Shown here: positions 11,137 to 22,406 of the stretch, in pieces
Numbering within the stretch: position 1 is the first letter of the stretch
Layout of the letters: every line of letters starts with the position of its first letter
Made by a program: the position numbers and the translations under genes
Notes under the pieces: generated by a model
What the model saw: only the letters and a program-made list of their open reading frames with translations
Told to the model about the DNA's origin: nothing
Databases searched by the model: none
DNA from: Rutpela maculata
Taxonomy: Eukaryota > Arthropoda > Insecta > Coleoptera > Cerambycidae
DNA length: 64,000 nt
Assembly: GCA_936432065.2 (NCBI GenBank)
Contig: OW386286.2
Location: 267,921,987 to 267,985,986 of the forward strand
Direction of reading: 5' to 3'

Positions 11137-11271
11137 ATGTGTGAATTCGGTCACTTAACAGCAGATTCGTCTAATCTGCCAGAGGCGGATTTAATTATGG
11201 TGATCGAGTATTTTAATACAAATCACAAGTATGTAAGTGCCGAAATGAGAGGAGTAAAAATGAAACGGTAA
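11137..11271 (+). pseudogene. Possible first exon of a YqaJ-type exonuclease-like protein
   Basis: A 44-codon frame begins at an ATG and reads 'MCEFGHLTADSSNLPEADL...YVSAEMRGVKMKR'. The order 'NLP...MV-EYF...YVSAE-RGVK' resembles, from memory, the N-termini of insect proteins that carry a YqaJ viral-recombinase (lambda exonuclease-like) domain; these are often repeat-associated. The frame ends at CG|GTAAAT, which could be a splice donor. No later exon is visible in the next kilobase. The call rests on recall of the family, so a protein search would settle it. Confidence 0.4.
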
Positions 11272-11639
11272 ATTGTATTTTTAAAACCGTAAATAATGGT
11301 TACAGTGTCAGTTTTCACTATGAAGAAAATATATTATTATTTTGCTAATAATATAGAGGGTGTTTTAATTTTAATGACATAAAATTTTATTCTAAGAAAA
11401 AGTTACTAGTAATAAATCTTCACACACATATTTGTTTTATCTCCAAGATTTATATCGCGTCCTCGCTATCTGCCATAATTCTCTCCTAACAGGATCCTAC
11501 GGTAGTAGCAGGAATTGGCAATACTTTATAATTTGGCAAAATCTTTTTAAATTATTATTTATGAAAATACATATACTGTGCGGTCAAAGGTAATAATATT
11601 AGGGGAGCAAGAATTTATATGTTTTCAAACTGCCGACTG

Positions 11640-12110
11640 GAAATGTCTAAATCAACCAGTAAGAAACAACATGGTTAGCGTGATATGGGTCCCTGGGCAT
11701 AAAGGATTAAAAGAGAATGAGACTGCAGATGGTCTTGCAAGACAAGCTTATTCGTAATTTAACTGTTTTGTTTGACAGCAAAATATCCCACAACGGAGGA
11801 AGCAAGAAAATGAGAGAATGAACAAAAATCTTCCTCAGCAAACCAGAAGTAGACCCTTGCGCAGGTCATTGCTCACTAAAATGATTTTTCCAAATAATGG
11901 ATAAAGCTAAGAACGATTTGCTCTCTATGGAATGGCGCATGTCGGAGTGATAAACTACGCACTTTCACTCCACCAAAGATGACTCAGATGACTCCACCGA
12001 AGACACCGGTTCTGTTTTGGTTGTAACATTACATTACACAAAAACAAAGAACGTGCCTTCACAGCTACTGGAGGAGTGGAAAATGTCAATGAAATTGCAT
12101 TATATCGAAA
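11640..12110 (+). pseudogene. Non-LTR retrotransposon RNase H fragment
   Basis: The plus strand reads 'NNMVSVIWVPGHKGLKENET' followed by 'ADGLARQAYS'. This is the C-terminal RNase H motif (W-V-P-G-H-x-G-x-x-x-N-E-x-A-D-x-L-A-R) found in R1/LOA- and I-group elements. Downstream frames with stops read 'TEEARK' and 'VIAH-NDFS', the usual tail after RNase H. The catalytic D/E residues upstream are missing. It is 5'-truncated and full of stops. Confidence 0.7.
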
Positions 12111-12138
12111 ATATTTGAAGAAGTGTTAGCCATGGTAG

Positions 12139-12419
12139 GTTATTCGTATGTTACATAAAAGGAACATGCACTGTGCAGTCAGTAGGAATTAGTGCTTTCT
12201 ACAGTATGCCAAGAGATATTGCTGTGTACTTACACCTTCCAAATGACAGTTATACTGAAAATTGTTGCGAAGGACTTTACTTGCTGACAATGGAGCTGAC
12301 ATCCAAATGTTGAAAGGGCATGAAGGATGGCGTTCGAACACAGTTGTTGAGAGATATGTCGAGAAGAGTATTGAAAGTAAAGTAAACACTAAAAAGTATA
12401 TCTATTTATTGGAGCTGAA
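12139..12419 (+). pseudogene. Crypton-type tyrosine recombinase, C-terminal relic
   Basis: The reading 'RLFVCYIKGTCTVQSVGI..' aligns word for word with 'RFFLTY-NGKCTVQPVGI' of the recombinase at 59573-60800, and 'YLHLPNDSYT' with 'YLHLPEPSLYTGHCFRR'. After a one-base shift the last part is 'LLADNGADIQMLKGHEGW', then 'RSNTVVERYVEKSIESK'. The H-x-x-R motif is destroyed by the shift ('ENCCEG'), but the GH-x-GW box and the Y of 'RYVEKS', the probable catalytic tyrosine, remain. The relic runs into the foldback that starts near 12384. Confidence 0.7.
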
Positions 12420-13920
12420 ATAGAATCAAATTTTAAGAAGAATAGGTTTTATGCAATTTTCACTTAAATTGCTAGTTTTTAAGTTATAACAACTTCAAAA
12501 TTGCGATTGTAGCTCATAAAAAAGGTATTTCCAAACAGCTTTCGTCAAGTATCTCGAAAAGTATTACTTTATCGAAAAAATGTTACAGACCAATTACAGA
12601 AAGTACAAACTGGGAATTAATTATATTTTTTGTTTATTGATGTAAGATTAAGTTTATATTTGGTATCCAAGTGTTTTGATAAAGTTTAAAATGCATTTTC
12701 TTCTAAAGCAAGTGCTTTAAATGAGCAAACAAAGAGCATCTAGGTAATGCCACATCTTAACAAAAAACTGTATTTGAAAAAAATTTTTAAATTATTGGCC
12801 AATTAGAGTAACAAAATGGCGACCTTTCTATATAAAAAAAATATAAATACCCATATTTTTCAGTCATAACTTCTTTATTTCTTATACTACAGGAACGAGT
12901 AAAAAATAATTTGAAAGCGCAACTAATAGTCTTTAATTTCATTTCTTAGCATGCGTCACGTAGGTGTCACAATTTCTGAGATACTTAACATTTAAACTGC
13001 ACTTTTTGTTTTATAAACGTTCGGACGCCATTTGTAAATTTTCATATCTCCGAAACTATTAAATCTATGTAAATAAATAAACAAGCGAAATTCATTCATT
13101 ATAGTTTATGAGCTTTATTTTTGGTCTCTGCCCATTTTTCAATAAAATTAATATTTCATGAGACATTTGGAAAAGGAAAAAAAATTACGTTTTATTGAAA
13201 ATACCTTTATAGTTTAAACTGTGTTTTTTTCTAAAGCAAGTGCTGTATACGAACCAAAAAATTTGAGCATCTACGTCATGCTATATATTAATGAGAAACA
13301 GTGTTTGAAATTCCATTTTTTTAATTACTGGCTAATTACAGTAACAAAATGGCGACGTTGTTATTAAAAAAAATGTGTAGACGCACATTGCTTCGGTCAT
13401 AACTTCTTTGTTTTTTATATTACAGAAACAAATAAAAAAATAGTTGAAAGCTTAATTAATAACCTATTATTCTATCTATTACCATTCTTGACGTAGGTGT
13501 CACAGTTTCTGAGATATTTAACTCTCACTCTAAATAATTATCTTATGAACATTTGAATGCCAAATGTAAACTTAAATATCTCCGAAATTGTTAATCCTAT
13601 ATCAATAAACAAAAAATATAATTAATTCCCAGTTTGCACTTTCTGTAATTGGTCTGTAACATTTTTTCGATATAGTAATACTTTCGAGATACCTGACGAA
13701 AGCCGTTTGGAAATACCTTTTTTTTTTTTAAGCTAAAATCGCAATTTTGAAGTCGTTATAACTTAAAAACTATCAATTTATGTGAAAAATTGCATAGAAC
13801 CTTTTCTTCTTAAAATTTGATTCTACTTTAGCTCCAATAAATATATATATTTTTTAAGTGCCACCCCCTATAAATTATTAGCAAGCCCCCGCACAATATA
13901 GAAACTTTTCTGTGAAGCAT
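12384..13920. mobile_element. Foldback element with inverted arms and internal tandem copy
   Basis: Left arm 12384-12665 ('CTATTTATTGGAGCTGAA', 'GTTACAGACCAATTACAGAA') is inverted at about 13600-13860 ('TCTGTAATTGGTCTGTAAC', 'TTTAGCTCCAATAAAT'). The right end continues as 'AGTGCCACCCCCTATAAATT' and 'GCCCCCGCACAATATAG'; the left equivalent is missing, so the left end is truncated. A related right end occurs at 42920-43095. Non-coding. Confidence 0.75.
12665..13620. repeat. Two direct copies of a ~540-bp unit within the foldback
   Basis: 'TTTTCTTCTAAAGCAAGTGC' (about 12699) recurs as 'TTTTTTTCTAAAGCAAGTGC' (about 13225). 'GTAACAAAATGGCGAC' recurs at 12808 and 13340, and 'GACGTAGGTGTCACA' near 12958 and 13490. 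The offset is about 530-540 bp. It looks like an internal tandem duplication. Confidence 0.75.
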
Positions 13921-16016
13921 TTACTATTATACTGCCAGAAATGAACGAAATCCGTTCAATATGACATTATTCCAAAGTTTTGCATATTTTTTACCTCTAG
14001 GTACTGTACTACTTAGTGAGCAACCTTTCTTTTATCGCAGTCTCCGGTCAACAGCAGCATCAAGCAAAGTAATGGGGTTTCCTATTGTGTTTCTGATATA
14101 CAGTCATTGACATCTTCTTCTAGCAGAACTTAATGATTTACATAATTGTACACATAACATTTACAGAATTAATTTGGATGGATAAAGTTGAGTCGATGCT
14201 ATTAGAAAAGTATTTCGATGAAGAAAAGTGTTGCTAAATGGAAATGTATCACTCTCCGTCATGTCATATAGTTTCTTAAGTCTTATTTTGGAAAGTTTAA
14301 ATGACTCACCTACATAATGTTTACCGCATTTATACGCCACACTGTAAAAATAACACAGCCCCACAAAAAAAATCAGACTAGCGAACCAGACCTATGTATC
14401 CCTATGTATTTTCGGTCGCTGGATCCGAATCCGGGGTCAAAAAAAACTACACATTCAAAATCATTAGCTAGAGCCAAAAATGGAATTGGGTAAAAAGAAG
14501 ATTAAGCTACGAGAATAGTTGTTACACCTTAATCAATCGAATTATACAGACTAAGGTTAAACAGTAGAGTACATACAATAGATATGAAACACACACCGCC
14601 CCAGAGAGGGGCGAAAACTACCCCCCATATATAAAAAATCGATCCAAAACAGCAATGACTGCTGAAAAAGCTCGAAATGTATGTTTTGATCACTGCATCA
14701 GATCCTACGTAATCTTCATAAACTGCCCCTATATGGTCGAGAACAACCACCCTCAAGTTTAAAAGATACGAGAAAAACGAGATAAAACATAAAATCCAAC
14801 AGAATTTCTATTTTCATGGATGCTATGATTGGCTGAAATTAGAACTAAAAGCTTACGTACCTTCAACGTCCTACAGTCCTACAGTGTGTTGACACTCAGA
14901 GGGTGTGAAAACTACCCCATTCAAGATTCAACTTGAAAAAAGCTCCAGTGACCCTCGAAAAAACTCGAAACTCCGGAGGTTTGTAAAGGTTAGAAGAGTC
15001 TGCAGTAGTTTTGGCTCAATTATTGAAAACTACCCCAACAGCGCTGCCAAAAATCACCCCTTATTTAAATGACAGAAAAAACATTGATCTAAGAGTATTT
15101 CCATTTTTATGGGTTAAAATTGCGTAGTACTCAGAGTTAGACTTAGAAAGTCACATACCACTGTTGTTATTCAATTCCACTCCCCTAGGGGGTGTTACTT
15201 AATAATGTTGATAGAACATGACTTTCAAACTCTAAGTGTACAGCACGATTTTTGCCAATCATAGCATCCATAAAAATGTAAATCCAGTTAGTTTCAATCT
15301 GTCTTTCCAGCATCCTACATCCGTAGGATAGGGCTGGCATCTCGTAACCCCGTGGGGGTGGTTTTCAAGCGCAGCGTCGAACACAGTCTAGTTTTTTCTC
15401 ACTTCCACACAACGCAGGTGTTTCGAATTTTTATAGAAGTCACTGTAACTTTTTATAGTTAAATCTTACATAGGGGGTAGTTTCCACACCCTCTGAGGGT
15501 TAATACTGTAGAACGTTGATGGTACGTAAGTTTCTAGTTCTATTTTAGAATACTACACAATTTCAGCCAATCATAGCATCCACGAAAATAGAAATCCTGT
15601 ATGTTATTACGTTTTTTCTTGTTTTTCTCGTGTCCTTTAAACTTAGAGGTGGTAGAACAAGGGGCAGTTTATGAAGATTACGTCGCACCTGATGCAGTTT
15701 CTTATCACTTTAACAAAACTTAGACATTTCAAGCTTTTTCAGCAGTCATTGCTGTTTTGGATCGATTTTCTTATATATGGGGGTAGTTTTCGCCCCTTCC
15801 TGGGGGTGTGTTCATATATATTGTATGTACGCTGCTGTTTAACCTCAATTTGTATAATTTAATTCATTAAGATGTAACAACTATTCTCGTAGCTTAATCT
15901 TCTGTTTACTCCATTCCAGGAGTGTTTTTTGGCTCTAGGTAATGATTTTGGGGGGTGTACGATTTTTTTGACCTTGGATTCGGATTCAGTGACCGAAAAT
16001 ACATGGGGATACATTA

Positions 16017-18301
16017 GGGTGCCTCTTATTATTATATGACCAGACATTTTTTCTCACATTTTGGGGAGTGCCGGGCATAATTTTATTCCAATGGATGTAA
16101 AAATAGGTCCTACCAAATTTTAGCTCGATCGAACACTGTTAACCCGTCACGCTTGGCGTCTAACGTAATAAGAATCTATGCGCAACTGTATTCGCAATGT
16201 TTTTCTATTGCAGAATCCACAGAACCTTTCAATTAGCTGTGATCTTGTATATCGAAGGAATAAAAGGGACATCAAAAATTATCAATGAACGCCGGCGAAT
16301 GACATAACCCGGGTAGCTAGGAGTGACTGGAGAAAACGATTACAGAATTCTCTTAGTTGAAATTAAACAAGTAATTAATAAATGACATCGATTATGTATG
16401 CATTCATGTGACTACGTATTTATTAAAATAATTATTCCCACTTATATTCAGTAAGATTTAGACAAATAATAATCACTGTGAAAAATAATTTAATGAAATA
16501 TTTGCCCCACTTACCCTCAATGCGCATTTGTTTACTGTTTGGCTATTGTTGTCAGTACTAAAAGAGACGTCCTTTTTTGTCAGATTTTTTATTTCTCCTA
16601 GATTCCTTCGATACTTGCACTGCAGTATATAGGTGTGCCAGATATTCTAAATGCTACCGGTGCTGAAATGGCTTCGGCGGGTTATGAAACGTTGGGAAAT
16701 TGAGATTTATCAGAAAAGGTACAAGCATTAACTTCTGACACCACTGCTTCAAATAAGGGTAGAATTAAAGGCGCTTGAAAGCTGTTAGAACAAAAACTTG
16801 AAAAGAAATATATTGTTTTTTGGTTGCCGTCACCATGTTTTCGAACTTATTTAGGCAGCAGTTTTTGAAAAAAGTAAATTCACTATTTCAGGATCAGATA
16901 TTCCATTATTTAAAAGGTTTAAAAATTATTGGTCTAGAATCAACGTTCAAAGTTTCGTTCCAGCTGTGGTAAACCCTGAAATCAAATAAATTTTTAGCGA
17001 TCATACTGAAACTATTCTAGAAAGTATAAATTTCTAAAAAGTTCCCACGAGAAGACTATCGTGAACTATTGAATCTCATAATAATATTTGTAGGAGGCGT
17101 TCCTCCCGGTGGAATAAAATTTAGAAATTCGGGTGCTTACCATATGGCCAGAGCCATATTATTCCTTAAACATAATTTATTTCGAACAGAATTCGATTTA
17201 ACGAAAGGCAACGAACAATCACTTCGCCAAACAACAAGCTTCATTGTAAAATGCTACGTAAAATGCTGGATTTATGAGTCAGAAGCAATGTCTGCTCTAC
17301 TAATGGATACTAAATTCTTGCGAGAATTAGATCAGTAAAAATAAATTGATAAGAATATCGCTGAAGTAGCTATTGGGAAATCTGTGAACCATTTGTATTA
17401 TTTGACTGATGAATGTGTCGCCTTCGCACTATTTGATGACTCGATTAGTGAAAATACAAAATTGGCACAACAAATTTTAGAAGGAACTGTAAATGTAGAA
17501 AATGAAAATGAAAGTGAAGATGAAACAGAAAATAATCTTAAGAAATTGCCAATGAGGAAAGAAGACATTTCCGAATTTTTAAAGCTGTCTGATGAAGTTT
17601 TAATAAAATTACTTAGTAATAAGTCAATAGATTTATTTCACAGATTTAAAATAGACAATTTTTACACTTGCATCCATCCAAATGGAAAAATTCTAATGAG
17701 TATAAACAAGGACAGCTAGTCATTGGACAATTAAAATTAGTAAATGATTCCGCCGAACGGGGAATAAAATTAATTCGAGATTTTAACGAAAAAGTTACAA
17801 AATCCGAGGATCAAAAACAATTTTTATTGCAGGTGGGTTATTTTTTCATTGATATTTTCAAACTCTCTACAAGATTCGTTTTCTTAATATATTTGTCCCT
17901 TTGGTTTTCTTTTTAGACTGTCCAAGATTACCGCCGTAAACATCCTCAGGCAACCAAAGAAGTATTGCAGAAAACTTTCGAAATGTAGAACTTTAGATTA
18001 TGGACTAGTTTTAAAACTTTGTATTCTTAAATCAAACAATAAATAAATTAATAACTTGACATGTATTTATGATTTCCAAAAAGTAAAAGTAATTTTAAAA
18101 GACGATGTAGGGCTAAAAATAAAATAAAATCGATAAAAAGTTAATTTTTGATTTTTGAAAATTTTAAGCCACGAGCGCGACGCGACGTGTTACTTATATT
18201 CCATTAAGCTAAAAATTGGTGGGGATTTTTCTTAAACATAATGGAACAAAATTCCACCCGGCACTCCTCAAAAATTAAAACTTCAAAAATAAGGGGCACC
18301 C
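16017..18301 (+). mobile_element. TA-flanked DNA transposon inserted in the foldback
   Basis: The left end GGGTGCCTCTTATT and right end AATAAGGGGCACCC are inverted, with a second inverted block further in ('GGAGTGCCGGGCATAATTTT' against 'TTCCACCCGGCACTCC'). Both outer junctions read TA, consistent with a TA target duplication. The flanks are the two halves of the interrupted right arm of the larger foldback. It carries the gene relic described next. Confidence 0.75.
16695..17988 (+). pseudogene. Unnamed arthropod transposon protein (putative transposase)
   Basis: Fragments in successive frames read 'VQALTSDTTASNKGRIKGA', 'VFEKSKFTISGSDIPLFKRF', 'IIIFVGGVPPGGIKF' and 'VNHLYYLTDECVAFALFDD'. 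Then come an acidic linker (17500-17540), 'NDSAERGIKLIRDFNEKV' and 'EDQKQFLLQ'. An 84-bp intron (17833-17916, GT...TTTTTAG) joins 'FLLQ' to 'TVQDYRRKHPQ' and the stop at 17986-17988. The order of these blocks matches a protein family I recall as repetitive in arthropod genomes, but I cannot name its superfamily. The conserved Asp of 'SDTTAS' and the Glu-rich C-terminus would suit a DDE-type transposase; that is inference. Several stops and shifts make this a pseudogene, but the last intron-exon junction is intact. Confidence 0.65.
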
Positions 18302-18362
18302 TAGGATACATGGGTCTGGTTCGCTGGTCTGAATTTTTTTTTTGTGAGGCTATGTAATTTTT

Positions 18363-19390
18363 GAAATTTTGACCAATATTTACCAGCTTAATTTCGACGA
18401 AACATCTTAATCAGATACAGAAAACCTGTTTTCGATTCTTCGTATCAAAAAATTACTATTTTTTCCGTTTTAATATCTCTCAAACTCATTCAAATTGTGC
18501 AATTTCAATCTTCAATATTAAAAAAAGATCTGCTGCTAATGTTCAAGAAATAGAACACTAATTCGCAGAGATTTCATTTAAAAATGTGTCCATTGTTCGA
18601 CACACACTATACATTTGAGTCCACCGCAAATGCCGCAACCGACCAAAATATTCTTTTTTATCTTTTGCAGGCAGTCGTTACTTACCGTTATTCCGGCAAT
18701 TAATAGAAAATTTGCAAACCAAATCTGATCGGGTATAAATAACGTTGAGTTAAAGTCCATACATATTTTTCCCATTGTTAATGCCCGTCAGATAAAAAAG
18801 AATGAATACTTTTTGTCTTCGGTCTCGAAACATGAAGTGGGATTAACGGTGTAATACATCTTTTTTACTGGCTGTGTTCGACGTTCGCAGCTCAAACAAA
18901 GCACCATCCTTTGATTTTTAGAGGGAACGATTCCTCTCTTTGTTAAATTGTTGAAAATTCGTGGTGTACATTATAAATCATTTAAGATGAAATATAGCCA
19001 TTCAAACACCGTAAATAACTTTCGTGGTAGGTAATTCTATTCGTACGTGGTGTCTCACAAAATCATTAGCAGTTTCATCTATAGTCGTTACGGGGAAGAG
19101 AATCAGAAAAGTGCATCCTGGCTTTAGAGCTTTTCTAGTTTTACCTGATTTTATTTTCTAAACTTAAAAAACACAAATCTTTTTATTCGCAACGTCTTGA
19201 CAGATCTTTTGTGATATATGCACTATTCTAGTCGGCCCCCTTTGCTGTGTGGCATGTCTGATAACATTACACCATAGGAGGACAACCTCTTCGCCTCCTG
19301 CCATCCGTTATCCCTGATCTATTATGGATTCTATAATGTTCTCTATCCGGTTGATGTGGCCAAAAAATCACAGGATTCAAGAGAAACAAG
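18363..19390. other. No gene recognised
   Basis: The 65-residue minus frame at 18578-18775 has no motif beyond scattered cysteines. 19200-19380 is GC-richer and its minus strand reads 'NRSGITDGRRRRGCPP', which may be a retrotransposon tail but is unsupported. Confidence 0.4.
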
Positions 19391-19394
19391 CTAA

Positions 19395-20005
19395 AAACGT
19401 ACTCTTCGCCGGTTTACTAAACTTTTTATATAATTGTTACACATTCTATAATTTCTATAGGATACTCTTCGCAGTTTTTTGTAAATAATGTTAGTTTTAA
19501 AAATTTTTAATTTTATAGAACAAACTTATTTGGTGAAAGACTCAGTCAAAATAAAGTAAACACAAAAAAAACATGGCATACCCCATATGAGTTTCGAACC
19601 TAGGACCCTTGGATTCCGAGTCAAAAACGTAAGAACCACCAAACACTTAAAAAAATGTAAAAAATGTAAATTTTTATAAAAACATAAAAATCAAAAAAAA
19701 AATTCTCAAATTTAAACCATTAATAACATTTTTATTTACTGATCGATTTTGTTCAAAAACAATAGGATTCTTCCCCTAGCTAACACTAACTTATTGTCGA
19801 AATTTCAGTACAATCGGATTTTTCTTTCTTAAATTATCGTGCTTACAAGAAACGTGACGGACGGACAGACGGACATTTTGAAAGTTGTTCAGAATTCGTT
19901 CACTAACACAATGATATGAAAAGTTTTTCTCTACGAGCGATATTTACGATTTTAGAAATGTGCCGATCAAATACAATATACTCTTCGTTTTTGCGAAGAG
20001 TATAA
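19395..20005 (-). repeat. Interspersed repeat (inverted copy of the 4.3-5 kb family)
   Basis: 19400-19650 is the reverse complement of 4735-4975, including the tRNA-like segment at 19589-19624. The block at 19850-19880 is GACGGACGGACAGACGGACA, the counterpart of CTGTCTGTCGGTCTGTCTGT at 4441. The end at 19980-20000 is a small hairpin, ACTCTTCGTTTTTGCGAAGAGT. Confidence 0.75.
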
Positions 20006-20408
20006 TAACAGGGCAGTCGCTTTGAGTGATATTACTAGCCGAGTGGCATATACACTATAATGGTAAAATAGACACAAAGAAAGTAAACAATTTAAGTTCA
20101 AAAATTTTGCGCAAGGATATCAGATGACGGCAAGCAGTGTATAAATATTTCTTTTCAGAGTAGAAGATTGTTTAATTATGTAGTTTTTTACGTCTTTAAA
20201 AAAAGCATTTCATACTTTTGTTTAATTTTTGTTGATAAGTGGTTAAAAAGAATAAGATTTTGCAAGTCTAATATCTAATGATCTAATATCATCACCAGAT
20301 CTAGTACTGTAGTTATAGTACAGTAATTTGGTGATCTCACTTCGGACTAATTTTATAGCAGTTTTAAATTCAAATATTTTTGGATAGTTTGATACAAAAT
20401 GGGTCAAA

Positions 20409-22406
20409 TATAATAGTCCACGCATTTTAGACGAAAAAATAGGAAATAGAAGAAAAAAATCATATACAAATTATATTTGGGCCATGCATAGTTGATAGAG
20501 GTAGAAGTAAGGATCCGAAAAGTTCCCACCTTACCCGTTGATGGAAACACCCTGTTGGGGCGAAAAACCACCCCTAGACAGGAGTTAGTTACGATTTTTC
20601 TCATTTTCCTTCGAATCCGTCATTCCCACGAAAAACAGGCATAGGAACAAAAATATTCGTCATTAAATTCTACACAAAAAAAGTTCTATGGTCGATTTGC
20701 GCACTCCCCGCCATTTTTTCGCTATCGTCGTTCATAGTAGGGGGTAGTTTGGAGCGCTCGGTGAAAAATCGATGGTACGCGATTTTTCACAGCGAATATC
20801 TCCGAACGGCTACTTTGACGTCAAAAATGGTTATAATGAAACTTGTAGAACGGATTCTCCTCTACAAGATTCATCTTGTACTTTTCTTTTTTATTATTAG
20901 TTTTGTTAAATTTTCTCGATTTTATCATAATTTTAATATTTATTATTTCTTTCCGCCCAAATTCTTTGAAAACGTCACGACACTGTTTGACCTTCGGATT
21001 CTGTCGAAGCTGCTCGACAGATTCCGGTTTGGGGAATGTGAGGAAGGGGGGCAGGTATGAATTGTCCATTCTCGACGCTCGAATATTTAGTTGTGAAATA
21101 CCGTTGTTAAACTCGGTGCGTATTTCGTGTTAGTTCGGATGTCTTGAGAAACTGTAAGGAAACTGCTGTTTGCACATGCATTTAGTGGTTGCGACACTAC
21201 TTCTGCTTTGTTCGGTAAAGGCAAAGCACAAACTGTAACTATACTTAATAACAGAAAAGATTTGGATGACTTGTGCCTATATTTAACAACCCTCAATCAA
21301 CAAAAGAAGAAGTCGCAACTGCTGGAGAGCGTTTCACGATGGCGTTATATAAAGCTCCAAAGAAAGAGGAATCTTTAAATAGACATAGATTTCTCACATT
21401 CAATAAATTGGTTGGGAAATCAAGTAACGCTGTACTATTATCGGGACTACCGCCAACGTCTGCCGCTTCTCATCAGCATGCTTTTAGGGTTTTCATCAAA
21501 TTCAGTTATGGAGAGGAATAAACCTTGACCCGACACAATGGGGTTGGAAGAAAACTGACACCGTTCTTTCACTCATTTTTACACCTGAGGCACCAGCTCC
21601 GTTTTCCGCTTTACAACTTATATCTTGCAACTGCAGGATGGGCTACGGGAAACGATGCGGGTGTGTAAAAATAGGATTGCGCTGTTCAACCATGTGCTCC
21701 AACTGTCTCGGACAAGGCTGCTTAAATTCACCCACCGAAGATGAGTCGATTGAAGAAAGCCCTATCGACGACTGAAACCGACAATGACGACAGTGGAATA
21801 GGCCTACAGGGGAAACCACTTACAAAAAAAGACGCACCGAGACCTCTACCTCATGGATGGTGTGGAAACGAGGTCATATTACAAAGTGCGTATCCTCGAA
21901 AAAAGCGAGAAAATTCAACAAGAATAATAATAAAAAAAGAAAAGTACAAGAAGAATTTTGTAGAGGAGAATCCACTCTACAAATTTCATTACAACCATTT
22001 TTGACGTCAAAGTAGCCGTTTCGGAGATATTCGCTGTGATAAATCGCGTACCACCGATTTTTCGACGAGCGCTCCAAACTACCCCCTACTATGAACGTCG
22101 ATAGCGAGAAAACGGTGGGGAGTACGCAAATCGACCATAGAACTTTTTTTTTGTAGAATTTAATGAAAAATATTTTTGTTCCTATACCTGTTTTTCGTGG
22201 GAATGACGGATCCGAAGAAAAATGAGAATAACCGTAACTAAGTCCCGTCTAGGGGTGGTTTTTCGCCCCAAAAAAGGTGTTTCCATCAACGGATAAGATG
22301 GGAACTCTTCGGATCCTTAATTCTACTTCTATAAACTATACATAACCCAAATATAATTTGTATATGAATATTTTCTCCTAAAAAGTCTAATTTGCGTAGA
22401 CTATAA
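20409..22406 (+). mobile_element. Nuclease-family inverted-repeat element, copy B
   Basis: The element has arms of about 510 bp: 20409-20920 and 21895-22406. Matching inverted blocks include TAGTCCACGC...TTTTAGAC at the left end and GTCTAATTTGCGTAGACTAT at the right end. Others are 'GGATCCGAAAAGTTCCCACC'/'GGGAACTCTTCGGATCC', 'TAGGGGGTAGTTTGGAGCGC'/'GCGCTCCAAACTACCCCCTA' and 'AGCGAATATCTCCGAACGGC' with its complement. GTCAAA flanks both ends (20403-20408 and 22407-22412), a plausible 6-bp target duplication. Open frames within the arms (for example 20749-21133 on both strands) are not genes. Confidence 0.9.
21160..22004 (+). pseudogene. XPG-like nuclease transposon protein, C-terminal half with CXC-like cluster (copy B)
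   Basis: The first recognisable part is 'LLFAHAFSGCDTTSALFGKG', the family's most conserved block. After a shift come 'RFTMALYKAPKKEESLNRHR', 'LLSGLPPTSAASHQHAFRV' and 'QWGWKKTDTVLS'. The cysteine cluster follows: C-N-C-x7-C-x-C-x4-GLRC-S-x2-C-x2-C-x-G-x2-C-LN ('GLRCSTMCSNCLGQGCLN'), then an acidic end ('TEDESIEESPIDD') and a stop. A further conserved stretch in another frame ('GIGLQGKPLTKKDAPRPLPH' then 'GW') follows and runs into the right arm. The nuclease domain is deleted. Role inferred: transposon-encoded, DNA- or metal-binding C-terminus; no function is shown. Confidence 0.8.

Larger units (their letters stand above)
14346..18362. mobile_element. Large foldback element interrupted by another transposon
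   Basis: The left end 'ACAGCCCCACAAAAAAAATC', 'GACTAGCGAACCAGACC' is inverted at 18310-18355 ('GGTCTGGTTCGCTGGTC'). Inner arm pairs lie at 14500-14840 and 15555-15900 ('AGCAATGACTGCTGAAAAAG' against 'CTTTTTCAGCAGTCATTGCT'; 'GATGCTATGATTGGCTGAAA' against 'TTTCAGCCAATCATAGCATC'). 'ACACTCAGAGGGTGTG' and 'CACACCCTCTGAGGGT' extend the arms inward, giving about 0.7 kb each. The right arm is split by the element at 16017-18301. No coding capacity belongs to the foldback itself. Confidence 0.85.

Noticed and set aside
20749..21133. Overlapping open frames of 82-103 residues on both strands
   Set aside because: They lie in the left inverted arm of copy B; the same sequence is repeated inverted at 21.9-22.4 kb and shows no protein motif.
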